From positions 1 through 9,173 of the forward strand of contig JALRCK010000065.1 of NCBI GenBank assembly GCA_023262305.1: a stretch of DNA of 9,173 bases, in the 5' to 3' direction. The notes beneath the pieces are model-generated. The model did no database searches and was not told the DNA's origin. It saw only the letters and a list, made by a program, of their open reading frames with translations. Source of the stretch: Deltaproteobacteria bacterium (GTDB lineage: Bacteria > Bdellovibrionota_C > UBA2361 > OMII01). Shown in pieces: positions 6,573 through 9,173 of this stretch (position 1 is its first letter; every line of letters begins with the position of its first letter). A program made the position numbers and the translations under genes.

Positions 6573-7511
6573 ATGCTTCTCGACCCTGTGAATAGGCGGT
6601 CGCCCGTTGGATCGAATCCAACTGTTGTGCCTCCACTGACTGAAGAAGCCTTGTTCGCTCAGCTCGAACGCGCACTTAATTTTTCGATCGCTGGGCTCCC
6701 GGTCATTAAGCACCTAGCCCCAGCTGATGGCAGTTTCGACCCCACCGCGGTCCCCAAACTCGCTATCGGCTCGCACCTTGGATACGGACGTATTGACCTG
6801 AACGTTTCGACGAAGAGGCTCAGTGACGGCGAATTCCTGCGCATAACTAAATCGCTCTTAAACGACAAAGATCTCTGGTACGAAAAGGCGACCGAATCGG
6901 CCCTCTCCCTCTCGGCCCTCCTCGGGCACCTTCCCGTTCTCACCATTGCTTGCGATGCATACAAACTTACTCGGAACGAAACGCTAGAAATCTTTCCCGC
7001 CGGCGGATCTAACGGCGCCTACGCGCGTTACTTGAGAATCCTTACCGATCGAATGCACCGGGTGATCCTCATTCCTACAAACGTGATGGATGGCCACCCA
7101 TTCTCCCTCAAACATTCGGGATTAGCTGATCCCGCGAGGAGCGTTCTGATAGACTCACTCCTCGCGCCCTATATGGCCGTGCTCCGAAGACACCTAGCTA
7201 CCTCCCCTGCCCGCCCCTATCTTTTCGGTGGAGCAATCGGCGTATGCCTCAAGGACACAACTCACGCGCTCGGCATCGGGCGAGGTGACGCACTCCTTCT
7301 TGATCAAGCCTCGTACACCAACTTCCCAGAGGAACTCCCATTCGATCAGCCACATGAAACGTGGCGAGCCAAGGCTCTTGAGGAGGCTCCACATCCCCGC
7401 CTGGCCCTTGGAGATCTGCGCTCGACCTATTCACCAACCCGACGGTTTGAAACCCGGCAGCTGGGTTTTCCGGTGTTGAAATTCAAATCAGATGGTGAAG
7501 TTCTGGAGTGA
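6573..7511 (+). CDS. Unassigned 312-residue cytoplasmic protein
   Basis: I do not recognise this protein. It is soluble-looking, with no signal peptide or membrane helix. An alternating Leu-rich region around residues 105-130 precedes a conspicuous glycine motif, EIFPAGGSNGAYARYLR at 139-155, followed by VILIPTNVMDGHPF at 164-177. FPxGGS followed by a hydrophobic strand ending in Pro faintly recalls the FPEG...S and following block of PlsC-type or plastid-type glycerolipid acyltransferases. An HX4D-like HLAPAD occurs at 47-52, but its spacing and surroundings do not fit that family well. Treat acyltransferase as a weak guess only. The start is well supported: AAGGA at 6563-6567 lies five bases before the ATG. 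It is the only complete plus-strand gene in the window, preceded by a long non-coding stretch and converging on the TPR gene, so it is probably monocistronic. Confidence 0.8.
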   Translation: MLLDPVNRRSPVGSNPTVVPPLTEEALFAQLERALNFSIAGLPVIKHLAPADGSFDPTAVPKLAIGSHLGYGRIDLNVSTKRLSDGEFLRITKSLLNDKDLWYEKATESALSLSALLGHLPVLTIACDAYKLTRNETLEIFPAGGSNGAYARYLRILTDRMHRVILIPTNVMDGHPFSLKHSGLADPARSVLIDSLLAPYMAVLRRHLATSPARPYLFGGAIGVCLKDTTHALGIGRGDALLLDQASYTNFPEELPFDQPHETWRAKALEEAPHPRLALGDLRSTYSPTRRFETRQLGFPVLKFKSDGEVLE

Positions 7512-7541
7512 CCACGCTTTAACGAACCCTGCGGTCACTCC
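7505..7541. other. Inverted repeat between convergent genes
   Basis: GGAGTGACC (7505-7513) and GGTCACTCC (7533-7541) form a perfect 9-bp stem with a 19-base loop; the stop codon of the 312-residue protein is in the left arm. No T run follows on either strand, so it is not a standard intrinsic terminator, but it could end or protect transcripts from both converging genes. Confidence 0.5.
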
Positions 7542-7581
7542 GAGATCTCGCAAAGGGTTAGTGCAGGCGACGAGCGCCTCA

Positions 7582-8679
7582 CTACCTCAGCGTGATCTGA
7601 TCCATCACCTTCCCAGAACCGAGATCGATGAAGGAGATCGTTGTAATCTGCGCGAGCTTTGTTTCCTCGGCGGCTTTCTTTAGGGAGCCAAAAAATTTCT
7701 CCTTGGCGAACGGGGGCATCTGGCTCATTGGGAAATCTTTAAAGGTCAGCTTGAGATCTCCCTTTATCTCTTCATGTCCAACAAACTTCGGTCCTGCGAC
7801 GGGATTTGCTTTCACCCGAGAAACAAATGATCCGATCCCAGTACCTTGTGGAGCCGCGGCTGCAACAGGCACATTGCCTCGCGCTGGGGATGTCGAGGAA
7901 ACTTGTTCGCCATCGAGTGAGGTCATGAACGCAGAAAATCGTGCGCGAGCTTCATCTGACGGAGCTAAGTTTAATGCCGCCGACCCGAGCTCCTTCGCTT
8001 TCGGGATATTCCCCTGTTGAGCATACGTAATCGAGAGGTACGCCATCGCTGGGAAGTTCTTGGGATCCTTCTTGAGCACAGCATTGAGCTCGTCGATAGA
8101 TTTGTTGAACTCCCCTAGAAATGTAAGGGTGCTGGCATACCTGGCTCGAGCGCCATTATTATCCGGCTCTAGCTTCAAGTACCGCTCGTAGAACTCTTGT
8201 GCCTTGGTGAAAGCCTTCTGGTCAAATGACACATCTGCCATCATCACCAAAGCCCCCGGATCGTTTGGCTGCTGCGCCAAGATCCGACTCAACACATCAA
8301 TAGCCTCAAAAACCGTTGCGTTTGAACTTTGCGGATTCTCCCTGAGCTTGTCTCCGAGGATCCCTGCCATCATCTTGAGCTTCTCGATATTCTGAGGATC
8401 CTTTTCAAGAGCCTCGCGAAGGAGAGCAACCTGAGGATCGTCATTCACCTGGGTCGGGTCGACTTCAGAATGCTGTTTTGTAGGCTGTGTGCTCTTGGGA
8501 GGGATAAGATAGCTTTGGAGGCCAAAGCCTATACCGAAGAGCGCGATCGTCGTCACGCCGATAACCAACGGAAAGTTTCGGCTCTTCTGAACAAGCCGCT
8601 TGCCACATGACGGGCAGAAACGCATCGATTCAGTTACTGGACCGCTGCACCGCGCACACACCGTTATATTCAAACTCAT
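7582..8679 (-). CDS. Zinc-ribbon, single-helix membrane protein with TPR repeats
   Basis: 365 residues with a modular layout. An N-terminal zinc ribbon has two CxxC knuckles (C8/C11 and C22/C25). One membrane helix follows at about 36-59, then a polar linker. Tetratricopeptide repeats span about 83-245; the clearest are residues 141-172 (with YERYLKLEPDN), 175-206 (LNAVLKKDPKN) and 209-240 (AALNLAPSD). A low-complexity Ser/Ala/Pro linker (about 258-280) precedes a C-terminal domain of about 80 residues that I do not recognise. With one helix, the ribbon would face the cytoplasm and the TPR domain the periplasm, a topology inferred from the basic residues just before the helix. TPR domains bind partner proteins, so a scaffold or assembly role in the envelope is plausible, but no function can be assigned. 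The start has GGAG seven bases upstream of the ATG. It diverges from the glycosyltransferase gene and appears monocistronic. Confidence 0.88.
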   Translation of the reverse strand: MSLNITVCARCSGPVTESMRFCPSCGKRLVQKSRNFPLVIGVTTIALFGIGFGLQSYLIPPKSTQPTKQHSEVDPTQVNDDPQVALLREALEKDPQNIEKLKMMAGILGDKLRENPQSSNATVFEAIDVLSRILAQQPNDPGALVMMADVSFDQKAFTKAQEFYERYLKLEPDNNGARARYASTLTFLGEFNKSIDELNAVLKKDPKNFPAMAYLSITYAQQGNIPKAKELGSAALNLAPSDEARARFSAFMTSLDGEQVSSTSPARGNVPVAAAAPQGTGIGSFVSRVKANPVAGPKFVGHEEIKGDLKLTFKDFPMSQMPPFAKEKFFGSLKKAAEETKLAQITTISFIDLGSGKVMDQITLR

Positions 8680-8915
8680 CTGTTTTCTCCAAAGGTTACA
8701 GTCGAGATGATCAACTATTCTGTCACAAAGATCCAGCTTTGCACCTGGGAGCCACGCAGCCGCATCAGTTACTAAGTAAGGTCAGGAGATCCATACAGTT
8801 TTCGGGTCTCCATCCATGCACATACCCGATGCACAGGGAGTGCGTCGCGGCGAGGTCGAGCGGTATGGCGTGTAACACGCTATCCGAAGGGAAAATTGCG
8901 AGCCAAGTTAGTTGA

Positions 8916-8944
8916 TTGTCGCTCGAAAAGCCCCGTGATATTTA
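8916..8944 (+). promoter_or_regulatory. Possible promoter of the glycosyltransferase gene
   Basis: TTGTCG (8916-8921) and TATTTA (8939-8944) are separated by 17 bases, with the ribosome-binding site 20 bases further on. Both boxes match the sigma-70 consensus only partly, so this is a tentative call. The remaining sequence between the divergent genes (8680-8915) shows nothing I can name. Confidence 0.25.
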
Positions 8945-8973
8945 GGCCTTGGCCAGGTTTTTCAAGGATTGAT

Positions 8974-9173
8974 GTGAGCACTACAGCTTCCCACTACACG
9001 ATCAGGACACCTCGAAACCGAGCCCCCCAGAGCATGTCCCTGGTGCTCCCCTGCTTTAATGAGCAGGACGTCCTTCCTGAGCTTCGACGCCGACTTAAAG
9101 ATCTCGTCTCAAAATACGCCTTTCCGATCGAGGTTATCTTGGTGGACGACGGAAGCAAAGATAACACCTGGCC
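8974..9173 (+). CDS. Family 2 glycosyltransferase, N-terminal fragment
   Basis: Sixty-six codons are visible before the right edge. SLVLPCFNE at 22-30 is the first nucleotide-binding strand of GT2 enzymes, and EVILVDDGSKDNTW at 53-66 contains the conserved VDDGSxDxT motif. Such enzymes move a sugar from a nucleotide donor; close relatives with this N-terminus (dolichol- or polyprenyl-phosphate mannose synthase, ArnC-like) put it on a membrane lipid carrier, but the fragment cannot distinguish the acceptor. The start is taken as GTG 8974 because AAGGA at 8964-8968 lies five bases upstream. ATG 9034 would remove 20 residues and fit the domain boundary, yet it lacks a ribosome-binding site. The overlapping ATG at 8972 is followed at once by a stop. 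Confidence 0.85.
   Translation, partial: MSTTASHYTIRTPRNRAPQSMSLVLPCFNEQDVLPELRRRLKDLVSKYAFPIEVILVDDGSKDNTW

Noticed and set aside
8941..8961. GGCC-TT-GGCC followed by TTTTT as a terminator before the glycosyltransferase gene.
   Set aside because: A four-pair stem with a two-base loop is not stable, and it lies just upstream of the ribosome-binding site with no gene ending there.

Overview
The window looks like ordinary chromosome from a Gram-negative bacterium with roughly balanced base composition. Two proteins carry export signals ending in Ala-x-Ala before Gln. Ribosome-binding sites resemble AAGGA/GGAG, and one or two starts are GTG or TTG. The gene set does not fix the lineage; an under-sampled or uncultured proteobacterium-like lineage is my guess, not a demonstrated fact. 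I see no rRNA, tRNA, CRISPR array, transposase, insertion sequence or phage gene.

Left part (1-5230), all on the minus strand: the N-terminus of a PAT/AmpG-like MFS transporter runs off the left edge. Next comes a type I glutamine synthetase with a clear intrinsic terminator and an AT-rich leader containing repeated TTATGCT heptamers. It is followed by an exported glutathione peroxidase-like protein, a LemA protein and an HtpX-like M48 membrane protease. In transcription order these last three run peroxidase, lemA, protease. lemA and the protease gene are 45 bases apart and make a well-known pair; the peroxidase ends 88 bases before lemA.

Middle (5231-6572): a gene-poor stretch. It holds a structured 270-base gap ending in a strong plus-strand terminator that no plus-strand gene explains. 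Next is a minus-strand gene for a small two-helix membrane protein with a long signal peptide, resembling VirB2/TrbC-type pilins but with no secretion genes beside it. Its promoter region carries a 17-bp palindrome. About 600 bases of mostly non-coding DNA follow, with one weak 57-codon open frame.

Right part (6573-9173): a plus-strand gene for a 312-residue protein I cannot assign converges on a minus-strand gene for a zinc-ribbon/one-helix/TPR protein; a 9-bp inverted repeat overlaps the stop of the first. A family 2 glycosyltransferase then begins on the plus strand and runs off the right edge.

The genes do not form one obvious system. Nitrogen assimilation, envelope proteolysis, peroxide defence and envelope or glycan synthesis lie side by side. 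The parts most worth a second look are the orphan pilin-like protein with its operator-like palindrome, the orphan terminator, and the unassigned 312-residue protein.
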